A DNA stretch of 64,000 nucleotides from Solibacteraceae bacterium (GCA_021324015.1 JAJPJX010000186.1:38837-102836); one strand, 5' to 3'; shown: positions 24,173 to 33,074, counted from the stretch's first letter. Program-made: numbers and translations. The notes: generated by a model not told the origin, from the sequence alone.

Positions 24173-26167
24173 TCACTGGATCGATTGGATGAGTTTTCGG
24201 ATCGGCGGCACCACGCTCAGCAGCACTTCTGCCTGGGGGGCCGCGGCGCGATCCAGCACGCCCAGCTTTTCCTGGCGCCAGGCGGTGGAAGGCGCGCGGC
24301 CGGACTGGCGGTATTCGAGAGCTTCTAGGCCTGCAACAGCCACCGCGGCCAGGTTCGCCGAAACCGGGGCTGCCTCCGCCAGCAGGGCGGAGTTCCGCAG
24401 AAGGGGCTGCAAGCGTGCGTCATTGTCGCGCCAGAGCATCAGCCAGCGCCGCACATCGGCCTCGCTGGCCGGCAACCGCTCCACCAGTTCGGAGAACTCG
24501 CGGGCGCGGTCGCTCGCCGGCTGCGCGGTGTCCACCAGGCGGTTCAGCGGCGTCTGCTGCGTGTACTTGCGGGCCTGTCCGCGGCCGTAATTCTTGATGG
24601 GCTCGACCACTTCCGCCAGCACCCGCACCGGCTCAACGGGACCTTCGCCGGCCAAACGCTCGAGGGCCTGCTCGTACTGCCACTGGTGGTCCACTCCCGC
24701 CCAATCCAGCTCGCGGCTCACGGCCGCCAGCCGCCGGTACATATCCGCCACGTCTCGAACCTCCTGCGGCGACCACAGGCGTTCGGCGATCGCGGCCATG
24801 CGCGGCCAGATGCGCGCGTCCACACTTCGCTCGGTGGCGTACTCCATCCACATGCAGGCTTCCCCGCCGAGGATCCGGCCTTTCTGCTCCGCAGTCAGTT
24901 CACTCGCCGCCCCACCCAAGGGGTCCACCAGGTAGTGATCGGCGGCGGAATGCATGAGGTCCAGGTAGTAGCCGTTGGAGAGAATCGCGCGAAAGCCCTG
25001 TCTGGCCGCCTGGGCGAGCCCCTGAGGGCCGCGCCAGGACTGCACCACGATGTCCTTTGGCAGATCCGGGTGCAGGATCTCGTCCCAGCCGATCATCTTC
25101 TTGCCGTGCTTCCGGACCAGGGCTTGTACGCGCCGCGTGAAATAGGCCTGCAAGTCCTCGTTGCTGCGCATTCCGTGCTGCCGTTTGAATTCCGCGATGC
25201 GCGGCGCGCTGTCCCAGAGCTTGCCGTTCACCTCGTCCCCGCCGATGTGAAAGTACTCGTCAGGAAAGAGCGCGGCCATTTCGCCGATAAAGCCGTCCAG
25301 GAAACGATAAACCTCCTCGCGGGTGGGATCCATGCAGGGGTCGAAGATGCCCCAGGAGCGCTCAATTTCATGCGGGCCGGGGCCGGCCGCGAGCTCCGGA
25401 TAGCCGGGGAACCAAGCCGAGGTGTGGCCCGGCATATCGAACTCGGGGACCACCCGGATGCCGCGCTCGCGCGCGTACGCCAGCAGCTCGCGCACCTGCT
25501 GCTGCGTGAAGTAATGGCCGTCGGAGCCCATTTGCTGCAGCTTGGGGAACTTCCGGCTTTCGATGCGGAAGCCCTGGTCATCGGAAAGGTGCCAGTGAAA
25601 GACGTTCAGTTTGACGGCGGCCATGCCGTCGAGGTGCCGCTTGAGCACCTCCAAAGGAATCCAGTGGCGGGCCACATCGATCATCAATCCACGCCAGGCA
25701 AAGCGGGGGCTGTCTACGATCTCCACAGTGGGGACGCCAAAGCCCTGCGCATCGAGTTCGACGAGCTGGGCGAAAGTGGCAAGGCCCCGCAGCACGCCCA
25801 GCGGGGTAGGCGCGGTCAGCTGGGTCTGGCCGGCAGTCACCCTGAGGCGGTAGGACTCGTCTTCTCGCAGGTTCTGCACGGTGTCGCTCGCGCGGCCGCA
25901 ATGGATCAGCAGCGCGGCGGGCGTCCCGCCGCCGGGCGCCTCCAGCGGTATGGGTATGCCGGTCTGGCGCACGAGTTGCCGCACCAGGCGAGCGGTGGCG
26001 TCCTTCAGGCGCGCTTCCTGATACCCCTCAAAACCGACACGGAAAGAGGCATCGATGGCCAAGCGCCCCTGGCCGGGCGTCATCTTCGCCGGAACGGGCA
26101 TCAGATTGTGGGCCTCGGCGGGCCATCCGGCTGCCAGCATACTCGCGAAAAAAAGCCATTTGGACAT
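24173..26167 (-). CDS. Beta-N-acetylhexosaminidase (GH20)
   Basis: Secreted glycoside hydrolase of 664 residues that would remove terminal GlcNAc or GalNAc from glycans such as chitin oligomers or peptidoglycan. It has a signal peptide (about 1-19), a GH20b-like N-terminal domain (about 20-145) and a catalytic TIM barrel beginning WRGLMIDVARHW. The barrel includes FHWHLSDDQGFR and the catalytic Asp-Glu pair in HIGGDEVNGKLWD (about 304-316). GH20 enzymes use substrate-assisted catalysis with this pair. A non-catalytic helical C-terminal part follows (about 490-664). It is divergent from the SGNH hydrolase, and their -10 boxes overlap. Confidence 0.92.
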   Translation of the reverse strand: MSKWLFFASMLAAGWPAEAHNLMPVPAKMTPGQGRLAIDASFRVGFEGYQEARLKDATARLVRQLVRQTGIPIPLEAPGGGTPAALLIHCGRASDTVQNLREDESYRLRVTAGQTQLTAPTPLGVLRGLATFAQLVELDAQGFGVPTVEIVDSPRFAWRGLMIDVARHWIPLEVLKRHLDGMAAVKLNVFHWHLSDDQGFRIESRKFPKLQQMGSDGHYFTQQQVRELLAYARERGIRVVPEFDMPGHTSAWFPGYPELAAGPGPHEIERSWGIFDPCMDPTREEVYRFLDGFIGEMAALFPDEYFHIGGDEVNGKLWDSAPRIAEFKRQHGMRSNEDLQAYFTRRVQALVRKHGKKMIGWDEILHPDLPKDIVVQSWRGPQGLAQAARQGFRAILSNGYYLDLMHSAADHYLVDPLGGAASELTAEQKGRILGGEACMWMEYATERSVDARIWPRMAAIAERLWSPQEVRDVADMYRRLAAVSRELDWAGVDHQWQYEQALERLAGEGPVEPVRVLAEVVEPIKNYGRGQARKYTQQTPLNRLVDTAQPASDRAREFSELVERLPASEADVRRWLMLWRDNDARLQPLLRNSALLAEAAPVSANLAAVAVAGLEALEYRQSGRAPSTAWRQEKLGVLDRAAAPQAEVLLSVVPPIRKLIQSIQ

Positions 26168-26184
26168 GAGTATCCGTCTCTTCC

Positions 26185-26192
26185 ACTATACT
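26185..26192. promoter_or_regulatory. Overlapping divergent -10 boxes between GH20 and SGNH genes
   Basis: The eight bases ACTATACT contain TATACT on the plus strand (26187-26192, ten bases before ATG 26203) and TATAGT on the minus strand (26185-26190, 17 bases before the GH20 ATG at 26167). The 35-base gap has room for only one polymerase at a time. The two genes may therefore share a symmetric promoter element. Confidence 0.45.
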
Positions 26193-26202
26193 GGAGAACA
26201 TC

Positions 26203-27456
26203 ATGCGCACTGTACGAAGGACGGCAGTTCTGTTCGCGTTGTGTCTGGCGTGCCTGGCCGCGGCCTCGGCCCAAGGCTTCTACCTGAAGAATGGAGATCG
26301 CGTGGTCTTTTACGGCGACAGCATCACGGACCAGCGCCTTTACACGACGTTCACGGAAACCTACGTCGTCACTCGCTTCCCGCGGCTGCCGGTGAGCTTC
26401 ATCCATTCCGGATGGGGCGGCGACCGCGTCACCGGAGGCGGAGGCGGCCCCGCGGACCTGCGGCTGGAGCGCGACGTGTTCGCCCACCAGCCCACCGTGA
26501 TGACCATCATGCTGGGGATGAACGACGGGCGCTACCGGGCCTTCGATCCGCAAATCTTCCAAATTTTTGCCGACGGTTACCGGCACATCATCGACAGCGT
26601 GAAGCAGCACGTGCCAGGCATCCGCATCACGGTCATTCAGCCATCCCCATATGATGACGTGACCCGCCCGCCCACCTTCGAAGGCGGCTACAACGCGGTG
26701 CTGGTGCGCTACGGGGAGTTTCTCAAAGAACTGGCGGAAAAGGAAAAGCTCACGGTGGCGGACTTGAACACTCCGGTGGTGGCGGCGCTGGAGAAAGCCA
26801 AGACCGCCAATGCGGACCTGGCGCAGCGCATCGTGCCGGACCGCGTGCATCCCGGAGCCGGCGGGCACCTGCTCATGGCCGAAGCGTTGCTGAAGGCCTG
26901 GAACGCCCCCGCCCTGGTGGCCGCGGTGGAGATCGACGCCGAGGGCAAGCACGTGGCGCGCCAGGAAAACACCCAGGTCAGCGGCCTGGAGACCTCCGGG
27001 GGGCTGGCCTGGAATCAGCAGGACGAAGCCCTGCCCATGCCCATCGACGCCAAGGACGCCACCCTGATGCTGGCGGTGCGCTCCTCGGATTTCGTCGAGG
27101 CACTCGACCAGGAACCGCTGAAGGTCACGGGTTTGACGGCCGCGCGCTATTCCCTGCGCATCGACGGCGACACGGTAGGCAGCTTCAGCAGAGAGCAACT
27201 GGCCGAAGGCATCAACCTGGCCGAGCTGCCCACCCCCATGGCCCGGCAGGCGGCGGACGTGCACCTGCTCACGCTCCAGCACAACCACATCCACTACGCC
27301 CGCTGGCGCATGATCCAGGTGCCCTTCGACAAGGAAGAGTTCGCACACAAGCGGGCCGCCATGGACGCAATGGACACGCTGGAAACCGAAGTGATCCAGA
27401 AGCAGCGCGCCACCGCACAGCCCAAGAGCCGCCGCTTCGAACTCACGCCGGAGTAG
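26203..27456 (+). CDS. Secreted SGNH/GDSL-family hydrolase
   Basis: Exported esterase/lipase-like protein of 417 residues. A signal peptide (about 1-23, ending AAASAQ) is followed by block I GDSIT with the nucleophile serine (about residue 39). The block II glycine lies in HSGWGGDRV, block III is GMNDG, and block V is the Asp/His pair in PDRVHPG. SGNH enzymes of this kind often deacetylate carbohydrates. The C-terminal 130 residues carry repeated Lys/Glu and Gln-rich helices and no domain that I recognise. It shares a 35-base divergent promoter gap with GH20, consistent with a common glycan-related role. Confidence 0.85.
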   Translation: MRTVRRTAVLFALCLACLAAASAQGFYLKNGDRVVFYGDSITDQRLYTTFTETYVVTRFPRLPVSFIHSGWGGDRVTGGGGGPADLRLERDVFAHQPTVMTIMLGMNDGRYRAFDPQIFQIFADGYRHIIDSVKQHVPGIRITVIQPSPYDDVTRPPTFEGGYNAVLVRYGEFLKELAEKEKLTVADLNTPVVAALEKAKTANADLAQRIVPDRVHPGAGGHLLMAEALLKAWNAPALVAAVEIDAEGKHVARQENTQVSGLETSGGLAWNQQDEALPMPIDAKDATLMLAVRSSDFVEALDQEPLKVTGLTAARYSLRIDGDTVGSFSREQLAEGINLAELPTPMARQAADVHLLTLQHNHIHYARWRMIQVPFDKEEFAHKRAAMDAMDTLETEVIQKQRATAQPKSRRFELTPE

Positions 27457-27471
27457 CGGTGCGGCGGGCGA

Positions 27472-27873
27472 TTACACCGCCATCGTACAGTGCGCGCAGC
27501 GCTTGGCTTCGATGGGGATCTCGCTCAGACACTCCGGGCATTTCCGGGTAGCAGGCGGCGCAGCGGCTTCGGGCTTTTTCAGCCGCTCGGTGAGGGCCCG
27601 CATGGGCACGACCACCGCGAAGTAGATGGCCGCCGCCACCAGCAGAAACGCCACCACGGCGTTGATGAAATCCCCGTACAGAAATTTGCTGTTGTTGATC
27701 GTGATGGTCAGTGCGGAAAAATCGGGCTTCCCCGCAACCGCGGCGATTAAGGGCGTCAGCAGATCTTTAACGAACGCGGTGACCACCGCGCCGAACGCGC
27801 CGCCCATCACGACGGCCACGGCCAGATCTACGACGTTGCCTCTCAGCAGGAACTCTTTGAACCCTTTCAACAT
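27472..27873 (-). CDS. mscL: Large-conductance mechanosensitive channel with C-terminal zinc ribbon
   Basis: MscL-type channel of 133 residues that opens under membrane tension to release solutes during osmotic downshock. The N-terminal helix and first transmembrane helix match MscL (FKEFLLRGNVVDLAVAVVMGGAFGAVV), with the second transmembrane helix near residues 65-88. The usual C-terminal helical bundle is followed by CPECLSEIP and RCAHC, a CxxC-x10-CxxC zinc-ribbon-like tail (about 113-130). I use ATG 27873, because AGGAG lies eight bases upstream; GTG 27879 would be only two bases from it. The tail is not part of E. coli MscL and its role is unknown. Confidence 0.9.
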   Translation of the reverse strand: MLKGFKEFLLRGNVVDLAVAVVMGGAFGAVVTAFVKDLLTPLIAAVAGKPDFSALTITINNSKFLYGDFINAVVAFLLVAAAIYFAVVVPMRALTERLKKPEAAAPPATRKCPECLSEIPIEAKRCAHCTMAV

Positions 27874-27940
27874 GTGCACGGCTCCTAGGTGAAGTCGATC
27901 TACCGTTCCCCAGGATAAACCGATTCGCGGCCGGTGGCGG

Positions 27941-29284
27941 TCAGGGATTTCCTTGTCCCAACTTCCCCGCGATTCGCATGGCCATCTCCAAGGCCTGCTC
28001 GTAGTTGAGGCGGGGATCCACCTCGGAGCGGTAGGTGCGCTTCAGATCCGCATCGGTGAGGTTGCGGGCGCCGCCGAGGCATTCGGTCACGTCTTCGCCG
28101 GTGAGTTCAAAATGTACGCCTCCCAGCAGGCTGCCGCAGCCGGCGTGCAGATCGATGGCTTGCTCCAGTTCGCTGAGGATGTCGGAGAAATGCCGGGTCT
28201 TGATCCCATCCGCGGTGAGGCGCGTGTTGCCGTGCATGGGATCGCAGCACCACAGCACGGTACGCCCTGTGGAGCGCATCGCCTGGATCAGCGGCGGCAG
28301 GCAGGCGGCAATGCGGGCATGGCCAAAACGGTGGATGAGCGTGAGCCGTCCGGGTTCGCCATCCGGGTCCAGGATTTCGGCCAATTGGACGATCTGCTCG
28401 GGTGTCATGCCCGGGCCGATCTTGACACCGATGGGGTTGGCGATGCCGCGAAAGTATTCCACGTGGGCGCCTTCCACACCGGCGGTGCGCATGCCGAGCC
28501 AGGGGAAGTGCGTCGAGGCGTTGTACCATCCGGCGCCGCCCGGGAGCAGACGGGTCTGGGCCTGCTCGTACACCAGGTGCAAGCCCTCGTGGCTGGTGAA
28601 GAAGTCCACGCGCTCCATCTCGCCCGCGTGCACCCCCAGCACGTTCTCCATGAAGCGTAGCGCCTCCCGCACCTGTTCCACGATGGCGCGGTAAGAAGCG
28701 GCCATGGCGGACTGCTCCACGAACCCCAGGGACCAGTACTCCGGATGGTGCAGGTCCGCGAAGCCGCCCTTGACCAGGGCGCGAATGAAGTTGAGCGTCA
28801 GCGCGGAGCGCTCATAGCCCCGCAGCAGCAGATCGGGGTCCGGAGCGCGCGCCCCGGGCGTAAAAGCCGGGCGGTTCACCAGGTCGCCCCGATAGGTGGG
28901 CAGCGTCAGGCCGTCGCGCGTTTCCAGATCTTCCGAGCGCGGCTTGGCATATTGCCCGGCGAAGCGGCCCACGCGGATGACCGGTTTTCTGGCGCCATGC
29001 ACCAGCACCAGGCTCATCTGCAGCAGGATCTTGAGCTTGCTGGTAACCGCCTCTGCGCTGCAGTCCTCGAAGCGTTCCGCGCAATCGCCACCTTGCAACA
29101 GAAATCGCTTCCCCAAGGCCGCTTCGGCCAGTTGTGCTTTCAGAGCCTCGATCTCCCAGGAAGTGACCAGCGGAGGCAGTGAGGCCAGTTGGGTGACGAC
29201 TCGCGCCATATGCTCTTGTGAGGCGTAGAGCGGTTGCTGGGCCGCGGGCTTTGAACGCCACGATGCGGGGCTCCACTGCCGCAT
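27941..29284 (-). CDS. Class II (plant-type) 3-deoxy-7-phosphoheptulonate synthase
   Basis: DAHP synthase of 447 residues, first enzyme of the shikimate pathway, joining phosphoenolpyruvate and erythrose 4-phosphate. Class II hallmarks are all visible: LQGGDCAERF (about 62-71), RVGRFAGQYAKPRS (about 104-117), WYNASTHFPWLGMRT, CDPMHGNTR (about 351-359) and HFELTGEDVTECLGG (about 392-406). Length matches the family (about 450). No extra regulatory domain is present beyond the short N-terminal extension typical of the class. It lies 15 bases downstream of a RidA-family gene on the same strand, so the two are likely co-transcribed. Confidence 0.95.
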   Translation of the reverse strand: MRQWSPASWRSKPAAQQPLYASQEHMARVVTQLASLPPLVTSWEIEALKAQLAEAALGKRFLLQGGDCAERFEDCSAEAVTSKLKILLQMSLVLVHGARKPVIRVGRFAGQYAKPRSEDLETRDGLTLPTYRGDLVNRPAFTPGARAPDPDLLLRGYERSALTLNFIRALVKGGFADLHHPEYWSLGFVEQSAMAASYRAIVEQVREALRFMENVLGVHAGEMERVDFFTSHEGLHLVYEQAQTRLLPGGAGWYNASTHFPWLGMRTAGVEGAHVEYFRGIANPIGVKIGPGMTPEQIVQLAEILDPDGEPGRLTLIHRFGHARIAACLPPLIQAMRSTGRTVLWCCDPMHGNTRLTADGIKTRHFSDILSELEQAIDLHAGCGSLLGGVHFELTGEDVTECLGGARNLTDADLKRTYRSEVDPRLNYEQALEMAMRIAGKLGQGNP

Positions 29285-29299
29285 AAACTTCCGCAGCAG

Positions 29300-29740
29300 C
29301 TATTCCTTGATCTCGAAGATGGCCTCGACTTCCACGGCCACGCCGGTGGGCAGCGACGCGAAACCCAGCGCACTGCGTGCGTGGTACCCGTCGGTCTCCT
29401 TGCCAAATACTTCGTGGAACAGATCGGAGGCGCCGTTGATCACCAGGTGCTGCTCGATGAATGCGGGCGCGGAGTTGACGCACCCGAGCACCTTCACCAC
29501 GCGCAAGCCGTCCAGCGTGCCGTGCGCGTTCCACACCGATTGCAGGATCTTCGCCGCGCAGTCGCGGGCCGCCTGGTAGCCCTGCTCGGTGGACAGACCG
29601 TCGCCCAGCTTGCCTTTCAGCGTGCTCACGTGGCCCGAAGACAGAAGCTGCTTCCCTATCCGGGCGCACAAATTCAGGTATCCGGGAGTCTGCTTTTCAA
29701 ACTTGATGCCGAGACTTTCGGCTTTCTGTTGAGGAGTCAT
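29300..29740 (-). CDS. RidA family protein
   Basis: Small protein of 146 residues of the YjgF/YER057c/UK114 (RidA) superfamily, whose founding members hydrolyse reactive enamine/imine intermediates. The visible core includes LLSSGHVSTLKG, GYQAARDCAAKILQSV, VVKVLGCVNSAPAF and the C-terminal ARSALGFASLPTGVAVEVEAIFE. The canonical active-site arginine position (usually R-x-x-V near the C-terminus) reads RSALGFASLP, so R is retained. The N-terminal 20 residues are longer than in canonical RidA, as in the YjgH/RutC-like subgroups. A TAAGAT box lies ten bases before the ATG. Upstream of the DAHP synthase gene. Confidence 0.85.
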   Translation of the reverse strand: MTPQQKAESLGIKFEKQTPGYLNLCARIGKQLLSSGHVSTLKGKLGDGLSTEQGYQAARDCAAKILQSVWNAHGTLDGLRVVKVLGCVNSAPAFIEQHLVINGASDLFHEVFGKETDGYHARSALGFASLPTGVAVEVEAIFEIKE

Positions 29741-29781
29741 TCAGAGGTTTATCTTACACGAGCCGCGAGCGCCCGCGGCTC

Positions 29782-30654
29782 TCAGAATTTCGGATACCAG
29801 CGCAGCCCCGCGTAAACGCCCGACAGCGTCGCCTTGTAGTACTGGTCAGCCTGAATGGAGGTCTTAAAGTGGAAGGCTTTGGCCCCCACCAGGGCTTCCA
29901 CTCTTCCCATCCGGTAACCAGCCGAACCCTCGGTGTCCCAGATGGTGGCATGGCTGGGCACCATAAACCCCGAGGCGCGCGCCTCCAATCGGAAATTGCG
30001 GGAGACCGAATATTCGATGCCCATGCCGAGCGTGGGATAGATGAACCACTTGCTCCCTGCCGCCGTGTTGGAAATGACGTTGCCGGACGAATCCGTGAGG
30101 AGAGGCTTGAGGGGCGCGTCGATGCTGGATTGCATACCCGTGTACTGCACCTCCCACAAGGTCTTCACCCGGAGCCTGGACCCGCTCAGCGGGAACGGGA
30201 ACGAGAGGTAATCGAAGGAGATTTTGAAATTCTGGATGTTGTACCGCGTGACCAGGTAATCCCCCTGGCTGAAATCCGTGCCAAATAGCGTCAAAGGGCC
30301 GGTGGCGGTCGTATCTCCGCGCCCCAGGGTTCGGAAATAGGAGAATCGCAGAGTGTTTTCGCGGCCGGCGGGGATGCTGACTTCGGCCGCTGGGCTGTAC
30401 TTGCTGTTGCCTGGAAAATCAAAGTTCGCCGGGTTGGGCGCGAAGCTGGCATGCCCGCCTCGCAAATCGGGCGGCGCGGAGGTCAGCCAGTAGTACACAC
30501 CGACAGAAAACACTCCGTCACCCGTGCTGCGCTCCTCCTGTTGGGGCGCTGGCTGGGGTTGTGGAGGTTGCGGCGCTTGCTGCGCGTACGCCAGCCACAT
30601 TTGCGCCACCCCCAACCCTCCCAGACTGAGCAGGACACTCCGCACTTTTCGCAT
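29782..30654 (-). CDS. Outer-membrane beta-barrel protein
   Basis: Exported protein of 290 residues. I start at ATG 30654 (MRKVRSVLLSLGGLGVAQMWLAYAQ), which begins a signal peptide; the longer frame from 30744 lacks one. After a Pro/Gln-rich linker (about 25-45) the sequence alternates hydrophobic and polar residues with many aromatics, for example VGVYYWLTS, LRFSYFRTLGRG and LEARASGFM, and ends SGVYAGLRWYPKF. The terminal aromatic residue is a typical barrel-assembly signal. I cannot name a substrate. Related acidobacterial proteins are annotated only as outer-membrane beta-barrel proteins. Confidence 0.6.
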   Translation of the reverse strand: MRKVRSVLLSLGGLGVAQMWLAYAQQAPQPPQPQPAPQQEERSTGDGVFSVGVYYWLTSAPPDLRGGHASFAPNPANFDFPGNSKYSPAAEVSIPAGRENTLRFSYFRTLGRGDTTATGPLTLFGTDFSQGDYLVTRYNIQNFKISFDYLSFPFPLSGSRLRVKTLWEVQYTGMQSSIDAPLKPLLTDSSGNVISNTAAGSKWFIYPTLGMGIEYSVSRNFRLEARASGFMVPSHATIWDTEGSAGYRMGRVEALVGAKAFHFKTSIQADQYYKATLSGVYAGLRWYPKF

Positions 30655-30851
30655 TACCCTCCGATTCCTTTTGTCTGTGATCACGGCCCAGGGGGCGCGC
30701 CCCGGCCTCTGCAAACCACACGCACTTCTCCTGATCCGGAGCACGCATCTCTAGCAATGACGGCCAGGACCGATCCGAGGTTTCGGTGAGACGCACCTCT
30801 TGCGCTCATGCTATCAAATTCCGCGGCGATCACGGCACTGCGCGAGCGCCG
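30655..30851. other. Intergenic segment between barrel gene and MutS remnant
   Basis: About 200 bases without a supported gene. Open frames here are short and overlap the barrel gene's discarded N-terminal extension. I see no RNA gene or clear terminator. Confidence 0.4.
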
Positions 30852-32619
30852 TCACACCTCCAAGCCCATGGAGCGCATCAGCTCGATCGCATTGCTCTTG
30901 GTGACCACGCCTGGGCGCATGCGATAGTCGAAGGACATGCGGCCATCCTGCAAGGTGTCCTCGAAGTGCACGTTGGCGGCGCGGGGGGTCAGGGCCTCCG
31001 CAATTTCGGCCAGAGCCAGGTCGTGCGTGGTGATCAGGCCGATGGCGCCGCGCGCGAGCAACCCCCGGACCACGGCCTCCGCGCCGATGCGCCGGTCGCG
31101 CGAATTGGTGCCTTGCAGGAACTCGTCCAGCAGAAACACCACGGGCAGCGGACCCGCGGCCAACTCCACGATGCGCCGCAGGTGCGTGAGTTCGGCGTAG
31201 AAGCGCGAACTACCGCCTTGCAGCGAGTCCAGCACGCGGATGTAGCCGGCGCGCCCGCACCGACGCGCCAGCCTGCGCCAGGACGACGTTGACTCCCACG
31301 GTGCGCAGCAGTGTGCTCTTGCCGGACATGTTCGATCCGCTCACCACCAGCACGCGGCACTCGCCGCCCAGGCGCACGTCGTTGCGCACCACGCGCGATT
31401 CGGGCAGCAGGGGGTGGCCGAGGCCTTCGCCCTCCAGGCAGGGAGATTCGGCGGCGAATTCGGCAAACGGGTCACCGGGGTGCTCATAGCTGTATTCCGC
31501 CAGCGACGAGAGCGCTTCGATCTCCCCCAGGGCCGCGATCCACGCGCCAATGCCGGGCCCCCAGCGCCCGCGCCAGGCCTCGACGGCGAAGGCCATCTGC
31601 AGGCTCCAGAGAATCATCGGATCCGCCACGCGCACGAACAGGTTGTCGCGCGAATCCAGCAGCTCGATCCAGCGGTTCAGGCGGGCAACGCGGCGAGAGA
31701 GCGGCCAGCCGCCGGTAGCCAGCCCGGCGCGCAGTTCCACCAAGCGCGGGGATTGGAATTGCTCCTTTTCGATTCGGGCCAACACAGCGGCCAGCAGAGC
31801 CAGGTCGTGCGCAGGCCGCTCGACGGCGTGAACCACCCGAGCCAGCCGCTTCCGCAGGCGGTACATCAAGGCGAGTTGCGCGGCCAGCAGGATCACGAAC
31901 GGGTCGCGCCATCCCCAGACGGCCCAGGCCCCGGCGCTGAGCGTGGTCAGGCACGCGAGCGTGAGCAGCGCCATCCGCGCGCGGCGCCCGCCGAGCAACG
32001 GCGGCGCCGCTCCCCAGGCAGCCAGTTCCTCCGGATTGACGCCGGAGCCGGCCTCTTCGCCCAGCACGGCGAGATCCTCCCGCAGGTTCAGCTTGGACCG
32101 CAGTTCCGCGATGGCCGCCTGCCGGGCCCGGGCTACCTCCGGACGGGCCGGCTTTTGAAGCCATTGCGCCAGGGTGGCCTCCCCGGCGCGCGTCCTTGCG
32201 GTGCACAGCAACTCGAACAGCGAGCCCCGGCCGAACAGGTCCAGGTCTTCAGCGTAGGGATGCGCGGGTTTCAGGTACCGCTCGCCGGTTTCGGCAGTGC
32301 CGATCCAGTTGCCTTCCAGCCGGGCGAGCAGCTTTTCGTAATAGGAGACTGCACGCGCCGTCTGGCTGCGTTCCCGCAGCACGTGGTCATGCAGGACCAC
32401 GAGCACGGCGAACAGGCCCGCGGGCACCGCCAGCCACAGGCGCGAGGCCGCCCCGGCGGCGAAGACAAGCCACGCCAGTGCGGCGGCGGCCACGAATGTC
32501 AACAGCCGCAGGTTGCCCAGGGACCGGTGGCGGCGTTCCAAGGCGGCGGCTTCCGCGCGCCGCATCTCCAGGCGCCGCATGTATTCCGCCCGCGGCGTGG
32601 CAGGTGCAGGTTCGCTCAA
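30852..32619 (-). pseudogene. Disrupted MutS-family (domain V) ATPase gene
   Basis: Two minus-strand frames together make one MutS-related protein. The upstream part (start near TTG 32619 or ATG 32580, stop at 31210) has two N-terminal membrane-like helices (RLLTFVAAAALAWLVFAAG and the next 20 residues), a MutS core-like helical region, and the Walker A motif GSNMSGKSTLLRT. The downstream part (to 30852) has RVLDSLQGGSSRFYAEL, Walker B VVFLLDEFLQGTNSRD and ITTHD. The frame breaks between Walker A and Walker B at about 31241-31255. In intact relatives roughly ten residues lie between ...VRARRL and IRVLDSLQ; here they are missing and the frame shifts. No single product could have a complete ATPase site. 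A sequencing or assembly error cannot be excluded. Confidence 0.75.
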
Positions 32620-32676
32620 AGGATTATTGTAGGTCCGGCGCGCAAGCCGCCGGGCCAGCACTCTGAGGAATCGTGC

Positions 32677-32682
32677 TATAGT
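32677..32682 (+). promoter_or_regulatory. Extended -10 box before nuoA
   Basis: TGC TATAGT ends six bases before the nuoA ATG at 32689, placing the predicted transcription start on the A of the start codon. No Shine-Dalgarno sequence lies between. The core CTATAG is palindromic, so the divergent MutS-family gene could use the same element. Confidence 0.5.
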
Positions 32683-32688
32683 GTGCGC

Positions 32689-33045
32689 ATGCCGAGCGGA
32701 TACGTACCCATCTTCATCTTCTTGGCCGTGGCGATTCTGTTCCCGGTGGCGACCATCATTGTGGCCAAGCTGATTCGGCCGTCGGCTCCCTTCCTCACCA
32801 AGCTGGAAGCCTACGAGTGCGGCATCAAGGCGGCTTCCGATTCCCGCGGGCGCTATACCGTCAGGTTCTACATCATCGCCATTCTGTTCGTGATCTTCGA
32901 CGTGGAAACCATCTTCCTGATTCCCTGGGCGGTGCGTTATCACGCCTTTGGCTGGTTCGGTGTGGTGGAAGTGGTGGTGTTCCTGGCGATCCTCTTCGTG
33001 GGATATATTTGGGCCTACAAGAAGGGCGCCCTCCAGTGGGTCTGA
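32689..33045 (+). CDS. nuoA: NADH-quinone oxidoreductase subunit A
   Basis: Complex I membrane subunit of 118 residues. It has three transmembrane helices (about 5-28, 60-82 and 90-112) and the NuoA signature KLEAYECGIKA with FYIIAILFVIFDVETIFLIPWA. It helps form the quinone-reaction region in the membrane arm. The ATG was chosen because the protein starts there in full; the longer open frame upstream is the antisense of the MutS-family gene. No other nuo genes flank it, which is unusual, since nuoA normally heads the nuoA-N operon. The mRNA is probably leaderless (TATAGT six bases upstream). Confidence 0.95.
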   Translation: MPSGYVPIFIFLAVAILFPVATIIVAKLIRPSAPFLTKLEAYECGIKAASDSRGRYTVRFYIIAILFVIFDVETIFLIPWAVRYHAFGWFGVVEVVVFLAILFVGYIWAYKKGALQWV

Positions 33046-33074
33046 AGGCTGACTGCTGATCGCTGAGAGTATGG

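Noticed and set aside
24686..26287. 533-codon plus-strand frame opposite the GH20 gene
   Set aside because: GH20 motifs on the minus strand are unambiguous; the opposite frame shows only GC-driven openness with His/Arg/Gly-rich sequence.
31414..32688. Long plus-strand open frame (about 425 codons) in front of nuoA
   Set aside because: It is the antisense of the MutS-family gene. Its residues are low-complexity Gln/Arg/Pro/Gly with no family resemblance; only the last 118 codons (nuoA) are real.
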